DNA of 49,268 nt from an uncultured Lachnospiraceae bacterium (GCA_944383855.1 CALWRB010000051.1:1-49268), one strand, 5' to 3'. Positions 15,340 to 22,752 are shown, counted from the first letter of the stretch. Notes: a model not told the origin generated them from the sequence alone. Numbers and translations are program-made.

Positions 15340-17139
15340 TCAAAATGGTAATTCCTCTTGTGACCAAACAAAACCATCGTCCGCAGGCTTGTCATTTTCC
15401 CAACCGTAGCACTTGCCTACGCCATCCATAAGACTGCAGATACGCTTCGAAGATGCGCTGTATACCGTCTGTATCCCCATTTTCCCGACAGCCAAACGCC
15501 CGGAAATTCTATTTTTCGTTACCTCTAAGACTCCAATATTTTCCGTATCTGCCGGGCGGTTAAAAAACAGAACGGTATCCGCTTTATTGGTGACATCGCT
15601 GCTGCCCGCCACATCATCATTGTCTGTCGTTCTGATTTTTTTCTGCTGTGTAGCTTGTTTTTTGGGATGCGCAACCAGAACGATCACAATGTTATGCTGC
15701 ATTGCAAACCGTTTCAGTTTTCCGACAAAGATGCTTTGCCCTCGAAAGATATCCTCTTTTGTAAAGTCGTCCATAGCGGTCATCAGGTTGTCAATCAACA
15801 CGAACCGCAATCCGTACAACCGCACGGCGTTTTCCATTACTTCCATTATGGTTGAAATTTCATCATCTGACGCGGGAACGTAACCGTTGTCGTATATGTA
15901 TGCCCTGCCCCGGTACCACTCGTTTATTTTTTCCTGCGCATCCGGTTTCACTCGATATGTTTTCCGTTGCAAAACATTTTCAGATTCCAGAATGTTGGCA
16001 GGACCAGCCAACTGTAAATCCAGCCAATGCTTGAAGTGAAAGTCAGGAAGTTCCCCGGAATAAACGAATACGCCATAGCCCTGGTCTAACGCCTCTGCTA
16101 CAAACTGGCTTGCAAGTGTGGATTTCCCGTTCCCACGTTTCCCGGACAACAGAATCACCTGCCCCATGTAAAAACCACCAATCACACGATCCAACAGTGT
16201 GTTGCCCGTTTTGATATGCTCCATTTTTTCCAAATCGACGACCTCCACCGTGGATAAATCCTTCAGACAGTCCATTTTAGGCGGCTGTGCGTGTTCGATC
16301 GCGAAGCAAATTGCATTCTTGCCGTATTTTCGTAAAATATCGTTGGCATCTTTTTCCCCCAGATAGTCCGCCTGCCGTATCACTTTGATTTTCGAGCGCA
16401 GCAGTTTTTGCAATTCAGGAACCAATGAAACCTTGCCGTTTTCGCAATCACCAAACACAACCACCGTATCAAATCGTCCTATCCATTGCGCACAATTCCG
16501 GAACCAACTGAAGCCTTTCGCGCCGTTGGGTACTGACACGACATTGTAGTTTCCGCAGGACGCAACGGACAGCGCGTCGATCTGCCCTTCTGTTATGATC
16601 AGCTCACCGCTTTTCCCGCATTGATCCATACCAAACAGAATCGGCATCATGTCCTTTTCTCCCCATTCTTTCGGTCCGTTGCCCGGTTTTGTGTTGCGGT
16701 ATTTCACCATTCGCAAGATTTTATTTTCGTCGTAGAACGGGAAAACCAGTATATTTTCGTTGTCTTTTCGTGTGGTGATGCTGTAGCGTTTCACAACATT
16801 CGCTTCGATCCCGCGCCCTGTCAGGTATTCGATTGCTTTTGGTCTGACCTGAATCTTTTTCGTCGGAAATGTCTTATATGCTTTCTTCTGCCCAAAATCC
16901 AGCGGGAAATTGAAATCCCGTGCTAGCTCCACAAAGTGTCCGCTCTTTCCGCAACTGGAACGGAAACAATGAAATGTTCCTGTTTTCAGGTTGATGCTGA
17001 ATGTGTTCTTATCACGATTCTGCCCACCGTTGCAATACGGGCAATATTTGAAAAACAGTTCGTCTGCTATTATTTTCTTTTCGGCTGTCAGGGTGTCGGA
17101 GAGGTCAAAAACATCTTGCTGATTCCATTCATATGACAT
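15340..17139 (-). CDS. Primase-helicase (zinc-binding, TOPRIM and DnaB-like domains)
   Basis: A 599-residue protein of T7 gp4/Twinkle-like build. An N-terminal zinc ribbon shows CPYCNGGQNRDKNTF with a later CFRSSCGKSGHF. A TOPRIM domain around residues 190-280 shows GELIITEGQIDALSVASC. The RecA-type helicase domain starts near residue 310 with Walker A LLSGKRGNGKSTLASQF, Walker B-like FVLIDNLMTAMDDF, and the motif IVIVLVAHPKKQA followed by DVAGSSDVTNKADTVLFF. It would prime and unwind phage DNA, loaded by the DnaD-like protein encoded directly upstream. Confidence 0.92.
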   Translation of the reverse strand: MSYEWNQQDVFDLSDTLTAEKKIIADELFFKYCPYCNGGQNRDKNTFSINLKTGTFHCFRSSCGKSGHFVELARDFNFPLDFGQKKAYKTFPTKKIQVRPKAIEYLTGRGIEANVVKRYSITTRKDNENILVFPFYDENKILRMVKYRNTKPGNGPKEWGEKDMMPILFGMDQCGKSGELIITEGQIDALSVASCGNYNVVSVPNGAKGFSWFRNCAQWIGRFDTVVVFGDCENGKVSLVPELQKLLRSKIKVIRQADYLGEKDANDILRKYGKNAICFAIEHAQPPKMDCLKDLSTVEVVDLEKMEHIKTGNTLLDRVIGGFYMGQVILLSGKRGNGKSTLASQFVAEALDQGYGVFVYSGELPDFHFKHWLDLQLAGPANILESENVLQRKTYRVKPDAQEKINEWYRGRAYIYDNGYVPASDDEISTIMEVMENAVRLYGLRFVLIDNLMTAMDDFTKEDIFRGQSIFVGKLKRFAMQHNIVIVLVAHPKKQATQQKKIRTTDNDDVAGSSDVTNKADTVLFFNRPADTENIGVLEVTKNRISGRLAVGKMGIQTVYSASSKRICSLMDGVGKCYGWENDKPADDGFVWSQEELPF

Positions 17140-17802
17140 TTACTTGCTCAACTCCCTTACCAGTTCCAAGTATTTTTCTTCTGTCATTCCTTCCGGGACG
17201 GTCGGCTGCCAAGCCGAAGCGGACCAAGGAAGACTTTCTTCTTTTCGGGGTGTGCCTTTAGGCACCCCTTTCTTTATATTTCTTCTTATATTGTTGCCCT
17301 TTTCTTTGCCTTCTTCTTTGCCGTTTTCTTTGCCCTTCTCTTTGCCCTCTTTGGAATGAAAAACGTCAGAAACGCAGTCATTACAAGTTTTTTTCGTTGT
17401 TTTGGCTTTGCCCTCTTCTTTGCCGTTTTCTTTGCCCTTCTCTTTGCCGTTTTCTTTGCCCTCATTTTGGTTTGCCGCACTCTTTGCCCCATTTTGAAAT
17501 TTTTCGTAATTTTTTATTGTAATTATGCGGTTTTTCGGGCTTGATAGGTTTGCCACACTCTTTGCCCTTTCTAATTTTGCCAAGGAACTTCGCACTTGTT
17601 TTGGGGTCAGCCCGCTTATCTCTGACAACCGCTTCAATGACGTAACGACCTGCCCTCTTTGGACTAATTCCCCTTCAAATTCCGCATCAGACACGTTTGC
17701 CATAAGCAAGAGTGTAACGAACAGCCGGAAAGCCTTCTGGTCCTGCCACAATTCCCATTTGAAAATATTTCGATGCAGTTTTATGTATCCATTTTGCAAC
17801 AT
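17140..17802 (-). CDS. DnaD-like replication initiator with low-complexity GKE linker
   Basis: A 220-residue protein. ATG 17802 starts MLQNGYIKLHRNIFKWELWQ, the usual opening of phage replisome organisers. The open frame runs further upstream, but that part overlaps the ERCC4-type gene and looks non-coding. The winged-helix part has VQRGQVVTSLKRLSEISGLT and SLAKLERAKSV. From about residue 112 a Lys/Gly/Glu repeat (GKENGKEKGKEN and again GKEKGKENGKEE) forms a long flexible linker, interrupted by CNDCVSDVFHS. The end VPEGMTEEKYLELVRELSK is a short helix. It should bind the phage origin and recruit the helicase; the origin may lie within this gene, as in other phages. Confidence 0.78.
   Translation of the reverse strand: MLQNGYIKLHRNIFKWELWQDQKAFRLFVTLLLMANVSDAEFEGELVQRGQVVTSLKRLSEISGLTPKQVRSSLAKLERAKSVANLSSPKNRIITIKNYEKFQNGAKSAANQNEGKENGKEKGKENGKEEGKAKTTKKTCNDCVSDVFHSKEGKEKGKENGKEEGKEKGNNIRRNIKKGVPKGTPRKEESLPWSASAWQPTVPEGMTEEKYLELVRELSK
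17296..17470. repeat. Short tandem repeats coding the GKE linker
   Basis: On the plus strand a roughly 12-bp unit (TTTGCCNTTTTC and variants) is repeated in two blocks, about 17298-17350 and 17400-17462, separated by about 50 bp. Both blocks translate on the minus strand as GKE(K/N/E) repeats. Unequal recombination between units would change linker length. Confidence 0.75.
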
Positions 17803-18263
17803 TTCAAACCACCGCCTGACAATATATCCATAATGACCTTTCCCGCCTCTGATTTTCTGCAGAAAACGAATCGGCAGCCGTGCCGTTCCTCCATCGAGCG
17901 CAGTATCTTGGTAAGAGTCTTTCCGTTCAATGCTTTTGATGAGTAAAATCTTCTGGGGTTTTTCCATTTTTCTATATCCGATAAAGAATGGATATTATCT
18001 TCTTCCACCAAAACGATCAGTTGGATACCCAGATGCTTTGCCCTGTCCAATTCTTCCACAAAACGCCTGTGCTGTTGGGTCACGTTTGTGCACACCTCGA
18101 CAAGGTCTTTTTTGGTATCAATGCAAACGGATTGGTCAGTGGGGAGTGTGTAATCCCCCACCACCAACTTCGTCCGCACAATTTCTACGCCGTGTGCCGC
18201 AAACCAATCATGCTTCGTTTTATGCTTGTTCGTCTGCTGTCGGCTGTCTTCTAAAATAACCAT
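17781..18263 (-). CDS. ERCC4-type (XPF-like) nuclease domain protein
   Basis: A 160-residue protein, ATG 18263 after GGAGGAGCT. It starts MVILEDSRQQTNKHKTKHDW and shows the ERCC4 core: EDSRQ, then VVGDYTLPTDQSVCIDTKKD (the GDY and the D/K catalytic region corresponding to ERKxxxD) and RRFVEELDRAKHLGIQLIVL. Such single-domain nucleases are common in Firmicute phages and cut branched DNA in recombination or replication. It ends 22 bp inside the 5' end of the initiator gene. Confidence 0.85.
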   Translation of the reverse strand: MVILEDSRQQTNKHKTKHDWFAAHGVEIVRTKLVVGDYTLPTDQSVCIDTKKDLVEVCTNVTQQHRRFVEELDRAKHLGIQLIVLVEEDNIHSLSDIEKWKNPRRFYSSKALNGKTLTKILRSMEERHGCRFVFCRKSEAGKVIMDILSGGGLKCCKMDT

Positions 18264-18278
18264 AGCTCCTCCCTTGCC

Positions 18279-18797
18279 TTAAAACGGAACATCATCGTCC
18301 GTAACATCTGTTGCAGATACGAAAGAAGCAGAAAGGTCTAATTTTTTCAATTCCGGCACAGTAAAATCCCCGGAAAGAATCTTGTTTATATTTTTTGTTG
18401 CCGCAACATACAGGCGCTTCTTGATTTTCCCATCATTTCCCCGATATTCTTCCTCAGCCAGAACTAAACCGATCAACTTTCCTTCCAGTCGTTTTTCGTC
18501 ATCTTCAAAAACGAAACCCGTGTTACTTTCCTTGACAGCGGTCAAAAACCCCTTAAACATGGATTGTGCTTTTTCCTTGTAGGAGCGGTAAAAGGTACCG
18601 CCCCAAAATCCTTTTGCCTTATACAGCTCGTTGTAATATCCGGACTGCGGACCCTGCGCAATATCATATTCCATTTTCAAATATTCCTTTTGCGGAACAT
18701 CTGTCGCAAGGGTGATTTTGCAAACATACCCGCCCGGCTGCAATCGTTCAAAATCTACTTGGTCCGGCACGTTTTTCCAGTTAATTTTTTTCATCAT
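18279..18797 (-). CDS. DUF669-type single-strand DNA-binding-like protein
   Basis: A 172-residue protein starting MMKKINWKNVPDQVDFERLQ (ATG 18797 or 18794, AGGAGG upstream). Marks of the DUF669 family are the opening PGGYVCKI, FWGGTFYRSYKEKAQSMFKG in the middle, and the acidic tail TDVTDDDVPF, which imitates the SSB C-terminal tip. These proteins sit next to Sak4 or other annealing ATPases and probably coat single-stranded DNA. Its start overlaps the end of the Sak4-like gene by 17 bp. Confidence 0.85.
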   Translation of the reverse strand: MMKKINWKNVPDQVDFERLQPGGYVCKITLATDVPQKEYLKMEYDIAQGPQSGYYNELYKAKGFWGGTFYRSYKEKAQSMFKGFLTAVKESNTGFVFEDDEKRLEGKLIGLVLAEEEYRGNDGKIKKRLYVAATKNINKILSGDFTVPELKKLDLSASFVSATDVTDDDVPF

Positions 18798-19410
18798 TTG
18801 TTCCTCCTAACTCCCAATATTCTCTGATTTTTTGATCTACCAGCTTCAAATCATTGTCCATTTTCAAATCCAACATTTCCATCGGTGACTTTGCCGGATT
18901 AGTTCCGTCTGAATTAGTTAAAAAATAATGTTCCAAACCTTCCGCGACACACAACAAGACAATGGAAAACAGTCCCTCAAGCGTCAACTGGTTGTCCAGC
19001 ATTTTGCCTTGTGTTTTTGCTTTCATCCTTCCTTGGTCCGTTGTTTCAACATGATGCAGAAAATATACAATAATGTCTTCAGGGGTTTTCCGCACAATAA
19101 AATCAATTAAATTTCGGAAATTCAAAGCCATATCGGTGAATTTTCCATATCCCGTTTCTTTTGCCCTGTCGAATGCTTCAAACGCCATAAGGTACTGACT
19201 GTCATCAATTACATAAGTTTTTAGTTTTGGGTTTGACAATGTTTTGATAATGGTTTCATATCTTGCGTTGTCCGCTTTTTTTAATTTTTTCCGAAACGGT
19301 AACGGCTTGCCTGCCACATTGAAAATGCCGACTTCGTCCGCTTCAAAATTCCGCAGACTGGTACTTTTTCCGCTTCCGCTTTCCCCCAAAACCATTACGG
19401 GAATCCCCAT
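18781..19410 (-). CDS. Sak4-like RecA-type ATPase
   Basis: A 209-residue protein starting MGIPVMVLGESGSGKSTSLR with a perfect Walker A. A Walker B-like KTYVIDDSQYLMAFEAFDRA follows, then IVYFLHHVETTDQGRMKAKT, the usual Sak4 layout. Sak4 proteins are single-strand annealing or strand-exchange ATPases of phage recombination that work with SSB-like partners; a DUF669 protein is the next gene. ATG 19410 follows AAGGAGGATTGG and overlaps the previous stop (TAATG). Confidence 0.88.
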   Translation of the reverse strand: MGIPVMVLGESGSGKSTSLRNFEADEVGIFNVAGKPLPFRKKLKKADNARYETIIKTLSNPKLKTYVIDDSQYLMAFEAFDRAKETGYGKFTDMALNFRNLIDFIVRKTPEDIIVYFLHHVETTDQGRMKAKTQGKMLDNQLTLEGLFSIVLLCVAEGLEHYFLTNSDGTNPAKSPMEMLDLKMDNDLKLVDQKIREYWELGGTNDEKN

Positions 19411-19583
19411 TATTCCAATCCTCCTTCTATGGTCTTGCCTTTTCTGGTTTCATTTAACATGGATTCATAGACCAGCTCCGCCTGCTGCATCAATCGCTTC
19501 TTTTGTGCATACAGTACAGAGATCTGCTGTTCAACGCTTCGCAGTTCCAGATATATGCGTCCAAGCTGTTCCATTTTGGTCAT
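19410..19583 (-). CDS. Small coiled-coil phage protein
   Basis: A 57-residue protein starting MTKMEQLGRIYLELRSVEQQ at ATG 19583 (GAGGTG upstream). It is almost entirely one amphipathic helix. Its stop overlaps the start of the Sak4-like gene, so the two are co-translated; it may be an accessory subunit. Not recognised as a family. Confidence 0.6.
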   Translation of the reverse strand: MTKMEQLGRIYLELRSVEQQISVLYAQKKRLMQQAELVYESMLNETRKGKTIEGGLE

Positions 19584-19765
19584 GCCATCACCTCGCGTAT
19601 ACATCTGTCGCACCCCACCCAGAGCTTCCCGTCCATATATTGCAGCGTGTAGCTTACACTGCCGCAGTTGGGGCAAGGCGTATCCTGCAGGAGCGGCACG
19701 GGTTCTCTGCAGGACATGCAGCCGTCACACTCTTTTTCTTGCCGCTTCACACAGGGATAAGCCAT
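19580..19765 (-). CDS. Small zinc-ribbon protein
   Basis: A 61-residue protein starting MAYPCVKRQEKECDGCMSCR. ATG 19765 has GGGAGGTGATC upstream. Three CxxC-type pairs are visible (CDGCMSC, CPNCGS and CDRC), so it should bind one or two zinc ions. It overlaps its upstream neighbour by 41 bp and is coupled to the next gene. Common in this part of Firmicute prophages; exact role unknown. Confidence 0.65.
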   Translation of the reverse strand: MAYPCVKRQEKECDGCMSCREPVPLLQDTPCPNCGSVSYTLQYMDGKLWVGCDRCIREVMA

Positions 19766-19946
19766 CGGGATCACCTCCCAGCATGGTATATACCGCCTTT
19801 GCGTTCACATACCTTCCATCATTGTTTATGATCTCATCTAAGCAGTAGGCGATCACCGCCTGCACTCTGCCGTTTTGCTCCCAAAGCTCCTGCGTGTCGT
19901 TTTCCGGTATGATCTTGTTGGGTAAAAAATCGTAACTGGTCTTCAT
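19725..19946 (-). CDS. Small phage protein, unknown
   Basis: A 73-residue protein starting MKTSYDFLPNKIIPENDTQE, with a helical body (QAVIAYCLDEIINNDGRYVN) and a C-terminal GGDPDGLSLCEAARKR. GGAGAGGCGG lies before ATG 19946. It belongs to the early operon. The plus-strand promoter of the candidate RNA at 20005 lies in its leader. Not recognised. Confidence 0.6.
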   Translation of the reverse strand: MKTSYDFLPNKIIPENDTQELWEQNGRVQAVIAYCLDEIINNDGRYVNAKAVYTMLGGDPDGLSLCEAARKRV

Positions 19947-19969
19947 TTCTATCCGCCTCTCCTTCCCTT

Positions 19970-19998
19970 TTGACTTTTCTTTGCGGTTATGTTATACT
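19970..19998 (+). promoter_or_regulatory. Promoter of candidate small RNA
   Basis: TTGACT (19970-19975), 17-bp spacer, TATACT (19993-19998), reading away from the minus-strand gene at 19946 and into the hairpin region 20005-20073. Confidence 0.65.
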
Positions 19999-20004
19999 GT
20001 GTGT

Positions 20005-20073
20005 ATCTTGTTTTTGGAACAGCATCGCTGTTCTGTCCCGTTTCTTAGTCGCGTAAGGAACGGGATTTTTTTT
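20005..20073 (+). ncRNA. Candidate small non-coding RNA, about 70 nt
   Basis: Starting about 7 nt after the promoter, the transcript would hold a perfect hairpin GAACAGC (20017-20023), loop ATC, GCTGTTC (20027-20033). A strong terminator follows: CCCGTTTCTTA (20037-20047), 6-nt loop, TAAGGAACGGG (20054-20064), then eight T. No ribosome site with a credible frame lies inside. The 3' half runs antisense to the end of the gene at 20045-20377. Promoter, hairpin and terminator together are what a stand-alone sRNA gene looks like; expression is unproven. Confidence 0.55.
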
Positions 20074-20377
20074 GTCTTGATTTTTTGTTATATTCCTTCC
20101 ACTTTTCTCGGTTCTCCTCATAGTACTTCTTCTGTGCAGCAGCTACCTTTTCTCGGTTCTCCTCATAGTACTTCTTCTTGGCAGCAGCTACCTTTTCTCG
20201 GTTCTCCTCGCGGTACTTCTTCTGTGCAAGGCGAACAGCGTCAGATGTTTTGTATTCCTTAGCCCCGGAAATCAAATCTATATCCTTTTGTGCGGCGTAG
20301 TCTTCATAAAACAAATCGTCGCAAATGCAATCCTCAAATTTACAGTGAAAACAATCCCGATTACACACGGCTTCCAT
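20045..20377 (-). CDS. Cys-rich, repeat-containing phage protein
   Basis: A 110-residue protein starting MEAVCNRDCFHCKFEDCICD, with five cysteines in the first 18 residues (likely a metal site). Three near-identical 15-residue units follow, of the type KKYYEENREKVAAAQ, and a basic end KKSRQKKSRSLRD. It is very rich in Lys/Glu and should form one long helix, perhaps binding DNA. Similar NREKVAA repeat proteins occur in many Firmicute phages with unknown role. Its stop codon lies inside the terminator stem of the candidate RNA on the other strand. Confidence 0.75.
   Translation of the reverse strand: MEAVCNRDCFHCKFEDCICDDLFYEDYAAQKDIDLISGAKEYKTSDAVRLAQKKYREENREKVAAAKKKYYEENREKVAAAQKKYYEENREKWKEYNKKSRQKKSRSLRD
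20103..20230. repeat. 45-bp tandem repeat inside the 20045-20377 gene
   Basis: Nearly three units of 45 bp starting at 20103, 20148 and 20193, each opening TTTTCTCGGTTCTCCTC. They encode the repeated YYEENREKVAAA units and are in frame, so copy number change would keep the frame. Confidence 0.85.
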
Positions 20378-20384
20378 TTTTCTC

Positions 20385-20579
20385 TTACCTCCTTTCGCGT
20401 ATTTGCAAAAATTCTCTTTCCCGCCTTGCTTTGCGTTCCGCTTCCGTTTTGCAGCGCAGTCGTTTTTTTAACGCCGAGATCTCTCCCGCCGCCACAAAAC
20501 ACAGCAGTATCAGCATCAGAATCAGCACCCATTGGAACACGATCAGCCGTTCCGCGTCCTGCAGTAAATATGTAAACAT
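20385..20579 (-). CDS. Small membrane protein with charged tail
   Basis: A 64-residue protein starting MFTYLLQDAERLIVFQWVLI, with one transmembrane helix (about residues 14-34) followed by a highly basic and acidic helix (KTEAERKARREREFLQIRER). GGGAGAGG precedes ATG 20579. It belongs to the early operon; function unknown. Confidence 0.55.
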   Translation of the reverse strand: MFTYLLQDAERLIVFQWVLILMLILLCFVAAGEISALKKRLRCKTEAERKARREREFLQIRERR

Positions 20580-20580
20580 G

Positions 20581-20823
20581 TTACCTCTCCCTTCCTTTCC
20601 CGATCCCGTCTATCCGAAGCACCTGCCCGATATCGTGCGGGTGGAAGCATTCCAACCACTTCCCACGCGTATTCCATCTGATCTGCACATAATCGGGATA
20701 AACAGCTGCCACGATTCCCCTTTTGACCAAGACCCAACTGCCGTCATCTTTTCTGTGCATTTTCGAGGCAGACATTCCCACCTGTACCGATTGCAGGATC
20801 TGTTCTGTTTGCAATCCGGGCAT
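20581..20823 (-). CDS. Small phage protein, unknown
   Basis: About 80 residues; ATG 20823 (MPGLQTEQILQSVQVG) has GAGGTG 6 nt upstream, and ATG 20829 is an alternative. The middle reads SWVLVKRGIVAAVYPDYVQI, which looks like a small beta-barrel (SH3-like) core. Its 5' part overlaps the 3' end of the zinc-ribbon frame 20744-20959 by 80 bp, so one of the two may be shorter than shown. Not recognised. Confidence 0.5.
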   Translation of the reverse strand: MPGLQTEQILQSVQVGMSASKMHRKDDGSWVLVKRGIVAAVYPDYVQIRWNTRGKWLECFHPHDIGQVLRIDGIGKGRER

Positions 20824-20959
20824 TCCCATCACCTCTTTTCTTCCCAGCACAATGCGGGCAAAGATATCCCCTGCTTGTCCGCAGCTGCCGCGGTATATTC
20901 CAAATCAATCCGCATCGGCTGCAGCAGATCTTGCGATATGTTTCTTTGGTCCTTCTCAT
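20744..20959 (-). CDS. Small zinc-ribbon protein
   Basis: A 71-residue frame starting MRRTKETYRKICCSRCGLIW, with a second pair in GYLCPHCAGK, a clear two-CxxC zinc ribbon over residues 12-38. AGAGGTG lies upstream of ATG 20959. The last about 30 residues look like read-through of the next gene in another frame, so the functional part is probably the first 45. Early operon member. Confidence 0.5.
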   Translation of the reverse strand: MRRTKETYRKICCSRCGLIWNIPRQLRTSRGYLCPHCAGKKRGDGNARIANRTDPAIGTGGNVCLENAQKR

Positions 20960-21015
20960 TTCGCACCTCTTTTTTTCGGCTTGTCCGCCCTTACAGCGCC
21001 CGAAGGACGCTCCGG

Positions 21016-21216
21016 CTATGCTGTAACTGTTTTATCGGTTTCCTCATCTGTGAAATGGACATCATACCCCCTCGCCTGTGCAAGGCTGCGGATCATTCGC
21101 TTTCTGATGCTGATGGCAAGCGCTTTCTTTTCTTCATCGCTCAGCGTATCGTAGTCCACATAGCCGTCCCCTTTCGGGACCATGATCTGCACTTTCAGTT
21201 CCTGCTGTTTCTTCAT
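21016..21216 (-). CDS. Small phage protein, unknown
   Basis: A 66-residue protein starting MKKQQELKVQIMVPKGDGYV; ATG 21216 has GGAGGTGG 6 nt upstream. It continues DYDTLSDEEKKALAISIRKR, a pattern of short phage proteins that precede the antirepressor or recombination genes. Function unknown. Confidence 0.6.
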   Translation of the reverse strand: MKKQQELKVQIMVPKGDGYVDYDTLSDEEKKALAISIRKRMIRSLAQARGYDVHFTDEETDKTVTA

Positions 21217-21270
21217 CAAAAACCACCTCCTGTTGTTAGATGTATGCTTCGCGCGGATTGTCCTATACTG

Positions 21271-22005
21271 TCAAAGCACGCTTAGTTTTTGTCCTTCCAA
21301 AAACAAATTGATAAAATACTGTTGACCCGTACCAGTTACCTTTACTGTTTTGCTTACACTGGTATGACCATCAGCATGGGAAATCACGGTTTCCTTAATC
21401 TCGAACAGATTCATTTCCATAGCACGCTGCGTCGGCATATTCCAGTCGCTTCCTCTGCGCTTAATCAAATAGCCACGGTCCCTCAGTTCAGCAAAAAGCC
21501 TATTCTGACCAATATTGATACCATTTTGTTTGAGGATCTTCGCCAACTCCCCTACCAAAATGGAAGTATGGCTGGCAGCTACCGCATCGGCAAACAGCAC
21601 TTTCGGCTTGTCCTGCTCTACCTTCTGTTCAAGTGCCTTGTTGTCAGTTTTCAACTGTTCAATGGTCTTATCTGCCAGTTTCAATGCTCTCGCCATGACC
21701 TGCTCTGGTGTATTCCATGCTTTTTCCAAGTCTATAAGATATTGTCTTACCGCTCTTGCTTTTTCGTTTTTCTGCACCATGCAAATCTGCTTTGCCATGT
21801 CAATTGACAAATCGTAGTCTTGAAGTTCCTGCTTTGCTAGGGTGTTAAACTTTTTACACCCTGTATAATCCTCGTTTTCGATAAACCCAAACTGCAACTG
21901 TCTTTCAAACCATGACGAAAATCTCTCGGTACTTCCGACTTGTTTATGTAACTCTCTCGCCGATACTGTCTGTGTATCAAAATCAACCGTTATAAGTTCG
22001 TTCAT
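21271..22005 (-). CDS. Phage antirepressor (AntA/AntB plus KilAC domains)
   Basis: A 244-residue protein; ATG 22005 (MNELITVDFDTQTVSARELH) follows AAGGGAG. The N-terminal AntA part shows RELHKQVGSTERFSSWFERQ and DYDLSIDMAKQICMVQKNEK. The C-terminal KilAC part shows ILVGELAKILKQNGINIGQN, LFAELRDRGYLIKRRG and the conserved TVKVTGTGQQYFINLFL. Such proteins bind or titrate phage repressors and favour the lytic route. It lies in the early operon downstream of the lytic promoter at 23.2 kb. Confidence 0.92.
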   Translation of the reverse strand: MNELITVDFDTQTVSARELHKQVGSTERFSSWFERQLQFGFIENEDYTGCKKFNTLAKQELQDYDLSIDMAKQICMVQKNEKARAVRQYLIDLEKAWNTPEQVMARALKLADKTIEQLKTDNKALEQKVEQDKPKVLFADAVAASHTSILVGELAKILKQNGINIGQNRLFAELRDRGYLIKRRGSDWNMPTQRAMEMNLFEIKETVISHADGHTSVSKTVKVTGTGQQYFINLFLEGQKLSVL

Positions 22006-22055
22006 TTTCAATCTCCCTTCTTATGTGCTATTTTTCAGCATCAAATCGTTTCTTG

Positions 22056-22084
22056 TTGACTTTTGTATTCCTATGGCATATTCT
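22056..22084 (+). promoter_or_regulatory. Promoter of the plus-strand gene at 22110
   Basis: TTGACT (22056-22061), 17-bp spacer, TATTCT (22079-22084). It opposes the early operon and would serve only the gene at 22110-22496. Confidence 0.6.
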
Positions 22085-22109
22085 TAAAAAAAATGAAAGG
22101 AAGATATGT

Positions 22110-22496
22110 GTGGAATATTTCGACAAGAAGACATTAAAAATTTTGAAATACATTTACAAATGTGGAGATAAAGGCGCTGAATGGTCATATATTCTAGATA
22201 ACTTTGAAAATGCAAGCATAGAAATGCTCCTCGAGTTTAATACCAGTTTGTATGCAACTGCATTTTACAAAGATGGAAAACCAATTCCTTATGCAACATT
22301 CCATATAACTTCAGTTGAAGGAATTCGTTCTTACTGCACTCCAAAAGGTTCTCAACTTTTGGAAGATAGAATTTTTAATTTGTGGAAGTGGGCAATACCA
22401 ACCATAATTTCTTTAATTTCTCTATTGGTCAGTATCATAACTTTCTGGTTGACACTGAACGGAAATGAAATATTGAAAGTTATGATAATAAACTGA
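22110..22496 (+). CDS. Membrane-anchored small protein on the opposite strand of the early operon
   Basis: A 128-residue protein. GTG 22110 is chosen because GAAAGGAAG lies 6 nt upstream; it starts (M)EYFDKKTLKILKYIYKCGDK. The first 100 residues look like a winged-helix or alpha/beta soluble domain (FHITSVEGIRSYCTPKGSQL). A single transmembrane helix follows (IPTIISLISLLVSIITFWLT), then a short tail. It is AT-rich, has its own promoter, and is convergent with a small membrane gene (22480-22692). The setting suggests a lysogen-expressed cargo gene; no family recognised. Confidence 0.65.
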   Translation: MEYFDKKTLKILKYIYKCGDKGAEWSYILDNFENASIEMLLEFNTSLYATAFYKDGKPIPYATFHITSVEGIRSYCTPKGSQLLEDRIFNLWKWAIPTIISLISLLVSIITFWLTLNGNEILKVMIIN

Positions 22497-22692
22497 TTGC
22501 CATTGAAATAATGGATACAATGATTGATATTTTTGCCAACTTGTTTGTAAGCTGAATTCTTCCATTATCAGCCAAAAACATTTGTTGAACATATTCCAAT
22601 GTAGGTAAGAGTTTTTCGTTGAGAGTAACGAAATACTCATTTTCTTTGGCAGAGCTATTTCTTATTTCTTTCCAGAAAATATCTTGCTTCAC
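22480..22692 (-). CDS. Small tail-anchored membrane protein
   Basis: A 70-residue protein with GTG start at 22692 after GAGGAGGAG. It begins (M)KQDIFWKEIRNSSAKENEYF and ends in a membrane helix (LAKISIIVSIISMAISLL). Its 3' end overlaps the plus-strand gene by 17 bp. Role unknown; size and anchor suggest a partner or regulator at the membrane. Confidence 0.6.
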   Translation of the reverse strand: MKQDIFWKEIRNSSAKENEYFVTLNEKLLPTLEYVQQMFLADNGRIQLTNKLAKISIIVSIISMAISLLS

Positions 22693-22752
22693 TTCTCCTC
22701 CTCCTCTCCGATCATTTCTTTGCTTCCTGATTGACTTTCTTCAAATACTTTC

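Noticed and set aside
17296..17470. CRISPR-like repetition
   Set aside because: The repeats are 12 bp, coding and without unique spacers; the same holds for the 45-bp repeats at 20103-20230, which are contiguous.
22110..22496. SLATT-type effector call for the 128-residue protein
   Set aside because: It has only one clear C-terminal membrane helix and none of the SLATT helical motif; left as unknown.
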